From Lithodes maja (lineage: Eukaryota > Arthropoda > Malacostraca > Decapoda > Lithodidae), in assembly GCA_037953745.1 (NCBI GenBank), contig JBAKBP010003207.1, positions 1-64,000 on the forward strand: a DNA stretch of 64,000 bases, in the 5' to 3' direction. The translations under genes and the position numbers were made by a program. This document shows, one piece after another, positions 35,799-47,965 of this stretch; the stretch's first letter is position 1; each line of letters opens with the position of its first letter. A model generated the notes under the pieces. It made no database searches. It was not told where the DNA came from and saw nothing but the letters and a program-made list of their open reading frames with translations.

Positions 35799-36174
35799 GT
35801 ATAATCCGTACTAGATATGATTATATATATATAATCCGTACTAGATATGATTATATATATATATATAATCCGTACTAGATATGATTATATATATATAATC
35901 CGTACTAGATATGATTATATAATTATATATATATAATCCGTACTAGATATGATTATATATATATATAATCCGTACTAGATATGATTATATATATATATAT
36001 ATAATCCGTACTAGATATGATTATATATATATATATATATATAATCCGTACTAGATATGATTATATATATATATAATCCGTACTAGATATGATTATATAT
36101 ATATATAATCCGTACTAGATATGATTATATATATATATATAATCCGTACTAGATATGATTATATATATATACAT
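35799..36174. repeat. Tandem palindromic AT repeat, 11 units
   Basis: Eleven copies of ATAATCCGTACTAGATATG followed by ATTAT, separated by (TA)n of varying length. ATAATC...GATTAT at the unit ends is an inverted pair, so each unit can fold as a hairpin and the (TA)n spacers extend it. The core is essentially unchanged from copy to copy while the spacer length differs, which suggests slippage or array homogenisation. Confidence 0.92.
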
Positions 36175-36424
36175 AAAATAACCAATGAATATGGTTCATG
36201 AATATACATATACATATACTGTATATCCCTTCCCCAGGTTTTGCACTAGGCCATCAGGGTTGCCATCGGGTTGCGATATATCCACTACACCATGAGGTGG
36301 TAAAACCCACAAAATGCTTTATGGATGGAACAATAGCCTTATGCAAAATATATCCATTTTCTGTAGAGAATTATAATTCATAATGGTTAATGACCTTATT
36401 GTGTAGTGGATATTATATCCGAGA

Positions 36425-36590
36425 CATCAACCCTGATGTTTAACATATACTGTACATATATAATGTATAAAGGTTTAACATCAACCCTGATGTTTAACAT
36501 AAATTATACTGTACATATATAATGTATAAAGGTTTAACATCAACCCTGATGTTTAACATATACTGTACATATATAATGTATAAAGGTTTT
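36425..36590. repeat. Tandem repeat, ~55-bp unit, three copies
   Basis: Three successive units of CATCAACCCTGATGTTTAACATA...TGTACATATATAATGTATAAAGG. The middle unit carries a small extra ATTA-type insertion. CATCAACCCTGATG includes a short inverted pair (CATCA...TGATG). Confidence 0.88.
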
Positions 36591-36931
36591 ACAAATTCAC
36601 CATAAACAATTTTTTTTTTTTTTTTTAGATTATATACAAAGAAAAACACTGAACAATATGTAAAAAACATGCCCGCTATGGCTATCGCCCTACAGTACAA
36701 CTTTTGAAAAGAATAACAAATAAACAAATTAATAAAAATAATATTATTAGTAGGTTTAGGGATATTTCTTCGAGAGGCCGGTCTATATGATCTGTGCCCC
36801 ATGAATATTCTTTCCTCTCACTTAAACAGTAGGCTACCATAGTGCGGTTGGGAGTATGAACATGATTAGATTAATATCCAGTATTCGAGAATGGATAATA
36901 AGTCGTAGGCGTGTGCATAAACCTTTAACCG

Positions 36932-37002
36932 TCCTGGTGGTGTAATGGTTAAGGTGGCAAAAATATGTGTGTGATAACCCGGGTTCGAATCCCGGTGGAT
37001 CA
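36932..37002 (+). other. tRNA-like Pol III module, unit 1
   Basis: Contains an A-box-like TGGTGTAATGG and a B-box GGTTCGAATCC within a T-stem (CCGGG/CCCGG). The acceptor halves and anticodon stem do not pair properly, so this is a tRNA-derived head and not a working tRNA. The start resembles tRNA-Glu-type genes. Confidence 0.7.
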
Positions 37003-37191
37003 TATATACTTTAATTAATTTCATTGGGGGTGTGGTGGTGAGATTAATAAAAATAATATTATTAGTAGGTTTAGGGATATTTCTTCGAGAGGCCGGTCTA
37101 TATGATCTGTGCCCCATGAATATTCTTTCCTCTCACTTAAACAGTAGGCTACGGATAAAAAGTCGTAGGCGTGTGCATAAACCTTTAACCG

Positions 37192-37262
37192 TCCTGGTGG
37201 TGTAATGGTTAAGGTGGCAAAAATATGTGTGTGATAACCCGGGTTCGAATCCCGGTGGATCA
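37192..37262 (+). other. tRNA-like Pol III module, unit 2
   Basis: Identical to unit 1 by eye, with intact A-box- and B-box-like text and the same unpaired acceptor and anticodon regions. Confidence 0.7.
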
Positions 37263-37451
37263 TATATACTTTAATTAATTTCATTGGGGGTGTGGTGGTG
37301 AGATTAATAAAAATAATATTATTAGTAGGTTTAGGGATATTTCTTCGAGAGGCCGGTCTATATGATCTGTGCCCCATGAATATTCTTTCCTCTCACTTAA
37401 ACAGTAGGCTACGGATAAAAAGTCGTAGGCGTGTGCATAAACCTTTAACCG

Positions 37452-37522
37452 TCCTGGTGGTGTAATGGTTAAGGTGGCAAAAATATGTGTGTGATAACCC
37501 GGGTTCGAATCCCGGTGGATCA
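37452..37522 (+). other. tRNA-like Pol III module, unit 3
   Basis: Identical to units 1 and 2 by eye. Confidence 0.7.
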
Positions 37523-37766
37523 TATATACTTTAATTAATTTCATTGGGGGTGTGGTGGTGAGATTAATAAAAATAATATTATTAGTAGGTTTAGGGATAT
37601 TTCTTCGAGAGGCCGGTCTATATGATCTGTGCCCCATGAATATTCTTTCCTCTCACTTAAACAGTAGGCTACCATAGTGCGGTTGGGAGTATGAACATGA
37701 TTAGATTAATATCCAGTATTCGAGAATGGATAATAAGTCGTAGGCGTGTGCATAAACCTTTAACCG

Positions 37767-37837
37767 TTCTGGTGGTGTAATGGTTAAGGTGGCAAAAATA
37801 TGTGTGTGATAACCCGGGTTCGAATCCCGGTGGATCA
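37767..37837 (+). other. tRNA-like Pol III module, unit 4
   Basis: Same module with one difference at the start (TTCTGG in place of TCCTGG). The B-box and T-stem are unchanged. Confidence 0.7.
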
Positions 37838-37900
37838 TATATACTTTAATTAATTTCATTGGGGGTGTGGTGGTGAGATTAATAAAAATAATAATACTAT

Positions 37901-38561
37901 TCTCCTATGCACACCTGTAGATCTAGAAGAACAGATACAGCGAGATATTTCAACACTAACTCTCATGATAAAATCTAACTAGTACGTTCCTTAGCTTTAT
38001 TTAAAAATATTATGCTTATTTATGAACATTGACTCTACTGATCTGCACTTTTTGAAGTCCCTATACATTAGGAATACTTTACTAGCTCCCCAGTATAGAA
38101 TTGTACATAATTTGCTCTCTCTCTCTCTCTCCAGATAATACAGTTGAGCACTCTCTCTCTCTCTTCAGATAATACAGTTGAACACATTAAATTGTATCCA
38201 CTGAGTGACTTTATGTGTGGAAAGGCAAACAGTATGATTATATTAGGAGTGTAGTTCCTTATACAGTAGTTAATTCATATGACCAAGTAGTGGGTTTGTT
38301 ACACATTAGTCGTGTAAGTCAATCATAATATTCTTCCTTCCTTATATAGCACAGTGAGTGGATAGTTGTTTTTGGCCAACTGTACATACCTGACCACAGT
38401 CGCCTAATTAAATATGACATTGACCTGACCCTTCCGGGAAATACCATTTATTCACAGATAGGCTCACTAACAATGCATAGAGTATTACCTCAATTGTCTT
38501 ATGTAGCTTGTGGGATTTTGACATATGTGTGTGAATATACACAAGAGTATATTATATATAT
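37901..38561. other. Unassigned DNA with CT microsatellites
   Basis: Contains two (CT)n runs (about 38117-38131 and 38151-38163), each followed by CAGATAATACAGTTGA, i.e. a short direct duplication. Nothing else recognised. Confidence 0.5.
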
Positions 38562-38700
38562 ATCTCTAAGAGTGTAAGAAAACTGCTAATGCTGTCTTGA
38601 AACTTTATATATATTTTTTGTTTTTGCTAGACGCCGTAATTCCCGTGATATATAAAGTTTCAAGACAGCATTAGCAGTTCTGTTACACTCTTATAGATGA
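38562..38700. repeat. Large inverted repeat (about 50-base arms)
   Basis: The segment 38562-38612 (containing CTGCTAATGCTGTCTTGAAA) recurs as its reverse complement at 38648-38700 with only a few mismatches, separated by a ~35-base loop. The right arm runs on into CR1-like LINE sequence (TGATAATCTTGTTTGC), so the left arm looks like an inverted copy of a LINE edge. It could form a strong hairpin. Confidence 0.85.
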
Positions 38701-39000
38701 ACCTGATAATCTTGTTTGCTTTTTTACGAATGCTTATACATGGTTTCCTAACCTTCAGTTCATTGCTAACACACCCAGATCTTTCTCACAGTCTGAGATT
38801 TGTAATCCCGTATTAGTTAGTAGGCCTATATATATTTTGAATTTTTATTCACCGTCCTTATCTTAAATAATTTGCATGTATCTATGTTTAATGTCACATG
38901 CCAATTTACTGACCAGTCATGTAAAGTGTCTAGATTACTTTAGAGGTACTCTATATCACTATCCGAATCTACTTGTCTCCTCAATCTGGAATCGTATACA
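38640..39000 (-). pseudogene. Decayed CR1-like LINE remnant
   Basis: The minus strand near 38880-38960 shows the motif LHDWSVNWHV followed by a worn D-K-C-type block, corresponding to the region just after the catalytic box in CR1-type RTs. The part near 38690-38760 shares its sequence with 34790-34860. It is broken throughout. Confidence 0.55.
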
Positions 39001-39006
39001 CAGACG

Positions 39007-41422
<2,416 letters not shown>

Positions 41423-41444
41423 ATATATATATATATATATATAT

Positions 41445-42418
41445 TGTAAGGGAGCAGCGTGGTAGCAGAGACGGAGGGAGGAGAGAGACAGGCGACCCAC
41501 CTTAATCTACATCGATAGCGGCTGGTGTCCAGTGTCGCAAGCACCACCCGTGGGAGTCTATGCACGTGGAGCATGTAGGCGTGGGAAGATCTACATTTCC
41601 CACGACAGGAGGCCTTTATCTGACATTCCGTGTGACTCTGCTGTATGGACTAGTGTGACACCAGGTTCTTGCCGAAAATAGAGCTTGGGAAGAGATGTGT
41701 ATAGGGAGGGAAGAGTTGAGAGTGAGTAGCTGTTGGAGAGCCCAACGAGGCAGAGGTGGGAGAAGTGCTCCTGTTCACGCTGGTCTGGGTACACCCCTGG
41801 ACATGCGTGACGTGTTGTCTGCTGGTTTGTGCGTTAAGACAAGTAGGTAGTGCACTGTTTTGTCCTTTGAAGGGGAGATGAGACAGCATTGGTGTATTAT
41901 TGTGTATGTGTATCGAGCCCTAGTGTTGTGAGGAGCTCTGAGTTTCATATGGTGTTGTGTGGTGTGTAACAAACACTGATTAGTGTTCTAGAGTGCACAC
42001 GTTCTCCTAGCGTGTTAACTGGTGATACTACATGGTATCATATATTGGTCTGTGATTGGGTGTGATTCAGTTTGCTGTTCAGTGTGCTAGGTGTTGATTA
42101 ACTGTTCTTCAAATGTTCTTTTTGTGTAGTGTTCATTCCTTGTAACGAGTGCATTTACTCGAGGCCTTCACTCGGCGCTTAGCCCATTACCATTCTTTGC
42201 CGTGATTAACTGAATCATCATGCTTATCAACCTGTTCGTTTCCCTAGTTATTAGTAATTATAATTAATACGAAAATTAGACGTGTTTAATATCATCCTTC
42301 TTCATTAATTTGTGATTTTCTGAGACATTTACCCTTTTGGCCTTCTGAAACGCAACAGCATGCTAGTTGCCCTTGCTTGAATTTAATCTCTTGGGTTCAG
42401 CATTGTAGGATCGTAACA
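41445..42418 (+). mobile_element. 5' LTR of the gypsy deletion derivative
   Basis: Starts TGTAAGGGAGC and ends GATCGTAACA, about 974 bases. It matches the 3' LTR closely apart from scattered substitutions and two small indels, one being a 33-base duplication present only in the 3' LTR. Confidence 0.93.
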
Positions 42419-42424
42419 AGAATT

Positions 42425-42442
42425 TGGCGACCTTGCTTAGGA
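42425..42442 (+). other. Primer-binding site
   Basis: TGGCGACCTTGCTTAGGA begins a few bases after the LTR. The TGG start is complementary to a tRNA CCA end. The first 12 bases are identical to the primer-binding site of the complete Gmr1-like element (59187-59198, minus strand), so both families probably use the same tRNA; I have not assigned which. Confidence 0.8.
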
Positions 42443-42651
42443 TTTAACGAACTTGTGCCCACACTAGGGACCTGTCTTTTTGTTCACCGGGAATCGAGCT
42501 TAAGCATTTTTTAAATCTGTGTATTTTTGTTTTTCACTGGAATCACACTCAGACGATTTATTGGTGTACTGTATTGCTACTCATCTCTCGTTTCTGGTAC
42601 ATAACCTCGATTTTGTTTTTGCTTTAATCGGATCAATTAAACCAGGCCAAG

Positions 42652-43560
42652 ATGTTTCTTATGAGCGATGAGGACGTAGAAGGGTTTCTTCGCTCAGATC
42701 CCACTTATGAAAATGTCTCTAGTCTGTCTAAGCAGGAGATTAAACTAGTGGCGGACAAGTTGGATATTGATAACGCAATCTCTGACACTAAGGCGGGGTT
42801 ATTGGAATGGGTGTTAGAGAGATTGGGGCTAGTTTCCGCCACCAGGGATGGGTTAGGAGCCACCAGGGATGGGTTAGTTGCAGATGGGGTGCAGACTGTG
42901 ACAGATACACAACAATCACAATCGATACAGAACACAGACAACCCGGTAGAGTTGCTCAGAATGCAACTGGAGTTAGCCAAACAAAAAACAGAACAGGAAA
43001 AACAACAGACAGAACGGGTGAGACTTCAAATAGAACAGGAAACACAACAGACAGAACGGGCGAGACTTCAAGTAGAATAGGCGAGGCTGAAACTGGAGGA
43101 GAGGAAACTCGAGTGTGATAACGGGACTGGCGAGACACGGCACGTGCCAGGGGGCGGCAAGGTGTTTGATGTCACTAAACACGTTCGCATGGTGCCGACG
43201 TTTAACGAGGCAGATCCAACTGGGTATTTTTTGGCTTTTGAGAAAGTCGCGAGTAACATGGACTGGCCTGGGGATAAATGGGCTCTTTTATTGCAAAGTG
43301 GGTTAAAGGGAAAGGCTCTTGCCGCCTACATGGCTCTTACCGTGTCTCAAAGTGGCGATTATGAGACTGTAAAAGGGACCATTCTACGTGCCTACGAATT
43401 AGTGCCTGAAGCTTACCGTTTGCTGTTTAGGAATCACTATAAACCTGGTCATTTGACGCATGTGGAGTTCATGTATGAGAAGAAAAAGGAACTAAACAGG
43501 TGGCTGCGTTCTCGGGATATTCAGGGTAACTATGAGAACATTTTTGAGCTCTTTCTTTTT
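42652..43560 (+). pseudogene. gag: Gag N-terminal part, one in-frame stop, cut by a LINE
   Basis: Starts at ATG 42652 and reads a gypsy gag: an N-terminal SAP-like or coiled stretch, a Gln/Glu-rich tandem (QKTEQEKQQTERVRLQ, about residues 110-140), a TAG at 43078-43080, then, in the same frame, VFDVTKHVRMVPTFNEADPTGYF...MDWPGDKWALLLQSGLKGKALAAY, the capsid-like region that matches gag at 57191-58960. The frame ends near 43560 where CR1 LINE sequence begins; gag resumes at about 47966. A duplicated ATRDGLG(V) lies near residue 64. Confidence 0.88.
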
Positions 43561-43600
43561 CTTACAGTTTCTTACAGTAGATCCTCTGGAAAAAGGCAAA

Positions 43601-46600
43601 CTATGCCTGTGTATCCAGCTCAGTACCAGTACTTGCACTGCTGCGGTCATTCACGGTGTTGGCGGCGGCGGCAGCAGACGCAACATTTTTACTATTCTGT
43701 ATTTTTGTTTTATAATCAAACTTCAAATCTTGTCTTCCCCATGCTTTATCAAGATTACTTTCAAACTCCCTTATTGATTCGGAATCGACTACATACTGGG
43801 GCATTGCGTTCCACTCATTTACCACTCACAAAATGAGTTCTTTGCCTTCTCAAGCCTATTTCTTTCTTTGTAAATTTTCTTAGAGTGTCCTCTCGTTCTT
43901 GTTCCCTCCCGCATCAACAAGATACCTTCACACACATCCTCATCGTACTTTCCTGACACTATCTTAAAAGTCTCTATCATATCCCCTCTCTTTCTCCTAT
44001 ATGCCAGTGTCGGAAGCCCCAGTGTCCTCAACCTCTGCTCATGGCCCGCGTTCTTCAATGTTGGTACCAGCTTGCTAGCTCTCCTCTGCACTTTCTCCAC
44101 TGCTTCTATATCCTTTACCATATATGGAGCCCACACCTGGTTCGCATATTCCAGGTGCGGCCTAACCAGCGCTGTATAGAGATTCCTGAAGATTTCTTCG
44201 TCAAGTGACACAAATGTCCTCCTTATCAGCCCTACAATTCTATTGGCTTTGTTTATCTTTTCCGCTAAATGTTCTGAGAAATTTAACTTATTGTCTATCA
44301 CTACTCCTATATCCTTTTCTGCACTCACTTCCTCCATCGCTTCATACATACTGTATCCTACCTTGTCTATCTTGCTGGTCCCAATCCGCATGTACTTGCA
44401 TTTTTTTTGGATGAAAAGGCATTAACCAATGCTCAGACCATCCCTTCATGCCCTCCACATCTCCTTGAAGCAAACCCATATCTTCCTTACTCCTCACTCT
44501 TCTATACAGTTTAGTGTCATCCGCATACAGGTATACCTCACTTCCATTAGTTATAACTTCAGGCAAGTCGTTGATAAATATAACAAACAGCAGTGGTCCC
44601 AACACAGATCCCTGAGGTACCCCACTTGTAATTTCCCTCCACCCCGAGCCTATTCCATTCACCAGTACCCTCTGTCTCCGATCTTTCAGGAAGGCTTCTA
44701 TCCATTTCACACATTTCTCCCCTATATTATAGCTTCTAACTTTCTCTATTAATCTTTTATGTGGGACCTTATCGAAGGCCTTCATAAAATCGCAATATAC
44801 CACGTCTATTACATCACCATCTTCTAGAATTTGCATCCAATCATCTACCACCTTAATTAGCTGTAGTACCGTCGACCTCCCCGGCAAGAATCCGAACTGT
44901 CTCCCACTGAAAAGTTGGTTTGACTTCATATGATCCATTATTCCTTCTCTAATTACCGTTTCCATTAGTTTACACACAACACTTGTCAAACTGACTGGTC
45001 TATAATTCCCTGGGTCATTTCTCTTTCCCTTCTTAAATATAGCTGTTATGTTCGCCTCTCTCCAGTCCATCTGGATTTGTCCTGTATTAAACGATTCCTC
45101 AAATAACATTTTCAATGGCTCTACTAACATCTCCCCTCCTTCCTTTATGATTCTTGGGTGTATCCCATCCGGTCCCGGTGACTTACTTCTGTTCATTTTT
45201 TCTATAGCCCTTCTTATTCTAGCATGGGAAAACTCTATTAGTTCTAGTGCCGGTGCCTGTTTGATGGGAATAGTAGGCACTGCATCCTCCGACTCCACTG
45301 TTAGTACCCCCCCAAAGTATTTCCCCAGCACCTCTGCTTTCTCCTTATCAGTCTCCGCTCTACTCCCATCATTCAACCCCCCTACCAGCTCTGGGATCCC
45401 TACTCTTCTTGTTAACTTTTCCTGAATGTACTTCCAGAATATTTTTGGATTATCCTTCACATTTCTAGCTATCTCTCTCTCCCTCACCTTCACCCCCTCC
45501 TTGTTTCCCACCTTATTTTATTGTTTATTTGTCTGCGTTCCAGATCCACTTCCTTAGCCTCTATACTAGTCCCCTTGTTCTTTTTTAACAATTTTAATCT
45601 TTCCCACAATCGTTTCTTTCTTCTAATCAATATCCAAAGCTTTCTTTTCATTGGCAATTCTGGGTTAGTTCTTTTCCTCAATTTTGTTTTATCCTTATAT
45701 TCCCTTACTGGTACACTTTTGGATACAGCATTCTCCAGTTTGGCTCTAATTTTCCTCCACATTCCTTCAGCGTCTTCACCGTTCAAGTATTCCCCCCAGT
45801 CAATGTCCAAACACCGTCTCAGCAGCTCATAATCTGCTCTATCATACATGTATATTTTTCTATTGCTTCTATTATCCCTCTCTGATTTAATGTTACAACT
45901 AAAGCTTATACAGGCATGGTCACTACGACCTATAGGGCTATCCACATTAACATGTTCCACTATATCCTCTTCATTGCTAAAAATCAAATCAAGTACACTC
46001 CCCTGTGTCCCATCTCTATATCTTGTCATCTCTACAATATGTTGCGTTAAAAAACAATCTCTCACTTTCTCTATAAACTTATTTTCCAGGCTACCCTGTC
46101 CCGCTGGAGTAGTACAATTTGCCTAGTTAATCCTTGGCAAATTGAAATCTCCAATCAAAATTTTATATTTGTTCTCTCTATTATCTATCTCCTCCATTGC
46201 TTTCAGTAGGTTATCATCCTCTCCCCTGCTATTATTTGGGCTTCTATATATAGAGGCAATTAGAATTGATCCTCTTACACATTTTACTTCAATACACAAA
46301 TACTCACAATACTGCTGTCTCATATCCACCTCATTAACCTTGAGCTCTTTTCTTACATAAATAAACAGTCCTCTTCCAACCTCTGCTCTAATAGCATTTC
46401 TCTCATATAACTCAAAACCCTCCAAACTATATTCCACCAGTTCCCTTTCAATTCTAACATTTTTTGGTCTTACTTCCTGTAGGGCTATGACATCAGGTTT
46501 TTCCTCTTCATCCTTCAACCTACATATCAGTTCTCTTTTCTTGTCCTGGGTAAACACATCCACATTACTAAACATAATCCTTAATCCAACTACCATTCCT

Positions 46601-46785
46601 TCAGCAATTACACCATCCCGCTCCTCCAGTCCGTACCCTACACCCCTGTTAGCACTACTGGGTCTGCCTCTTTGTCTCCTGTCTCCCCCTGTGACACCTC
46701 CACCCCGTTCTCCTCCTCCGTCACAACTCCCATCACATTCTCTCCCCTCCCTGATCTCCCCCTCCCTTCTACTCTTATAAACCAC
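43601..46785 (-). pseudogene. LINE ORF2 (APE endonuclease plus CR1-like RT) with four breaks
   Basis: 46123-46785 reads an AP-endonuclease domain (VIALQEV, SIYRSPNN, ILIGDFNLP). An in-frame TAG at 46123 replaces the usual tryptophan codon; the same frame continues through SDHACISFS (45490-46065). A one-base shift near 45505 leads into the RT frame 44342-45511: NYRPVSLTS at ~169, DFMKAFDKVP with D241, SGVPQGSVLGPLLF at ~296, catalytic YADD at 329-332. A slip in an eight-A run near 44400 and another one-base change near 43820 lead to the C-terminal frames (43819-44391 and 43601-43825). Few, isolated breaks suggest recent loss, or in part sequencing error at homopolymers. Confidence 0.88.
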
Positions 46786-47729
46786 TTCCTCACTTTTCCG
46801 TCCCTCACTCTCCAGTAAAAATGTCTCTTATCCTCCTCATCCAACTTTCCATTATTTTCATCAGCCTTTTCTTGTAATTCCTTAATTTTTTTCCTTTGTT
46901 CTATACTCAAATCCTTCTTTAGTCTTATGTGTTTCAGTTTATCATTTGTATTTAGCCTCCAACTAAAATTTGTCACAGTCTCCGCCACTACCCTAGTTTT
47001 AAACTGTACCCTTATAGGTCTCATCTCTCCCCTTTTATATCTACCTATCCTACTGACCTCCTCCACCTGCCCTTCCCATCCATATTCGTCCTCATCCACA
47101 CCTTTCAAGACCTCCTTCACTGTCTCCATATCCCTCACTTTTCTCACTCCATTATCATTCATATGAGTCTCTATATCTCCATACAAGATTACACCCCTAT
47201 CCCTGTCCATGGCCTCCCTCACGACACTCTCCTTGTTCTTCATAACCCCTACAACTGCACTCTCAAAACTTTTTTTGGTCATATTCATTTCTTCCTTTTG
47301 CTCTTTCATAATATCCTCCAAATCCTTGACTTTTTGTTTACCTACCACCGTCCATGCAGTCGACTCCTTTACTTCCGTGAAACGTCCTTCGTATTCCTTC
47401 AGCTGCTCCTTCAATGCCATATTCTCTGCTCCCAGTTCATCTACCCTTTTCAATACCATCTCTAGGCTCTCATTAACTGCCAAAATAGGCCTGTATTCAC
47501 TTCCTTCGCTAGGCCTATTCCCTTCCCCACCTGTCACACCACACATTACACACAGTGCCTTAACTTTCTCACCAATATCCCCCTTCCATTTCTCCGTATC
47601 ACTCATCCACTTTTCCAAATCCTTCACAACAATACTAACCTCTTCTAACTTCTTATCTGTGCTCTTAAATCCCCGAAAACGTTGTAACCTTCCTTCCGCC
47701 TCCGTCATACCCGAAATTCCCTCTGCCAT
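46638..47729 (-). CDS. LINE ORF1 protein (CR1-like), intact frame
   Basis: 363 residues from ATG at 47729. The first part is acidic and helical with coiled-coil-like spacing (about residues 25-150: KKLEEVSIVVKDLEKW, VDELGAENMALKEQLKEYEG). The second half carries an RNA-binding-like segment (RPIRVQFKTRVVAETVTNFS, then LKHIRLKKDLSIEQRKKIKE) common in CR1-group ORF1 proteins. ORF1 overlaps the beginning of ORF2 (46785) in a different frame. ORF1 probably coats element RNA in a particle. No stop or frameshift is visible, in contrast to ORF2. Confidence 0.82.
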   Translation of the reverse strand: MAEGISGMTEAEGRLQRFRGFKSTDKKLEEVSIVVKDLEKWMSDTEKWKGDIGEKVKALCVMCGVTGGEGNRPSEGSEYRPILAVNESLEMVLKRVDELGAENMALKEQLKEYEGRFTEVKESTAWTVVGKQKVKDLEDIMKEQKEEMNMTKKSFESAVVGVMKNKESVVREAMDRDRGVILYGDIETHMNDNGVRKVRDMETVKEVLKGVDEDEYGWEGQVEEVSRIGRYKRGEMRPIRVQFKTRVVAETVTNFSWRLNTNDKLKHIRLKKDLSIEQRKKIKELQEKADENNGKLDEEDKRHFYWRVRDGKVRKWFIRVEGRGRSGRGENVMGVVTEEENGVEVSQGETGDKEADPVVLTGV

Positions 47730-47965
47730 GTTTGTTTACAAACTCAACAACTCACAACCCTACCGCTGTCCCGTCACTACACACTCTTATTACACTATAT
47801 ATCACCCCTCCACCACACCAATATATCCTCCAAACACTTCACTAAATCCTTCCTCTTCTTGTTAGTCCCGTATGCACTCGATATCCGTGAATTAATTGAA
47901 CATTCCCATAACATATGCCGGAGCCTCAAACTTGCGTCCGCCTTCCGCCATGGTGTGCCGCCGAC

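Larger units (their letters stand above)
36729..37900 (+). repeat. Tandem array of tRNA-headed SINE-like units
   Basis: Four head-to-tail units beginning AATAAAAATAATATTATTAG at about 36729, 37043, 37303 and 37563, with the next boundary at 37877. Unit lengths are therefore 314, 260, 260 and 314. The short units lack a ~54-base segment (CATAGTGCGGTTGGGAG...) present in the first and last. Each unit has a tRNA-like module with Pol III A- and B-box text and a conserved CGAGAGGCCGGTCTATATG segment. The units are almost identical to one another. Whether this is a true SINE or an amplified tRNA-related satellite cannot be decided from one locus. Confidence 0.85.
43565..47965 (-). mobile_element. 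Near full-length CR1-like LINE (about 4.4 kb), antisense inside gag
   Basis: The minus strand carries a GC-rich leader (about 47730-47965), ORF1 (46638-47729) and ORF2 (43601-46785). The 3' end lies at about 43565 and ends in a short tandem CTGTAAGAAACTGTAAG tail, typical of CR1 elements that lack poly-A. The 5' edge is inferred from where gag text resumes (GACATGGAGGATTTC), giving an almost complete element. I could not identify a target duplication. Confidence 0.88.

Noticed and set aside
35799..36174. Regular ~20-24-base repeats with spacers, superficially like a CRISPR array
   Set aside because: The spacers are only (TA)n of varying length, no cas-like gene is nearby, and the context is eukaryotic.
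36494..37637. Repeated minus-strand ORFs with identical proteins (starting MGHRSYRPASRR)
   Set aside because: They are the same frame read through each SINE-like unit; no domain, and they end in unit boundaries. They are repeats, not a gene family.
36932..37837. Four possible functional tRNA genes
   Set aside because: A-box, B-box and T-stem are present, but the acceptor and anticodon stems do not pair, and each lies in a repeated SINE-like unit.
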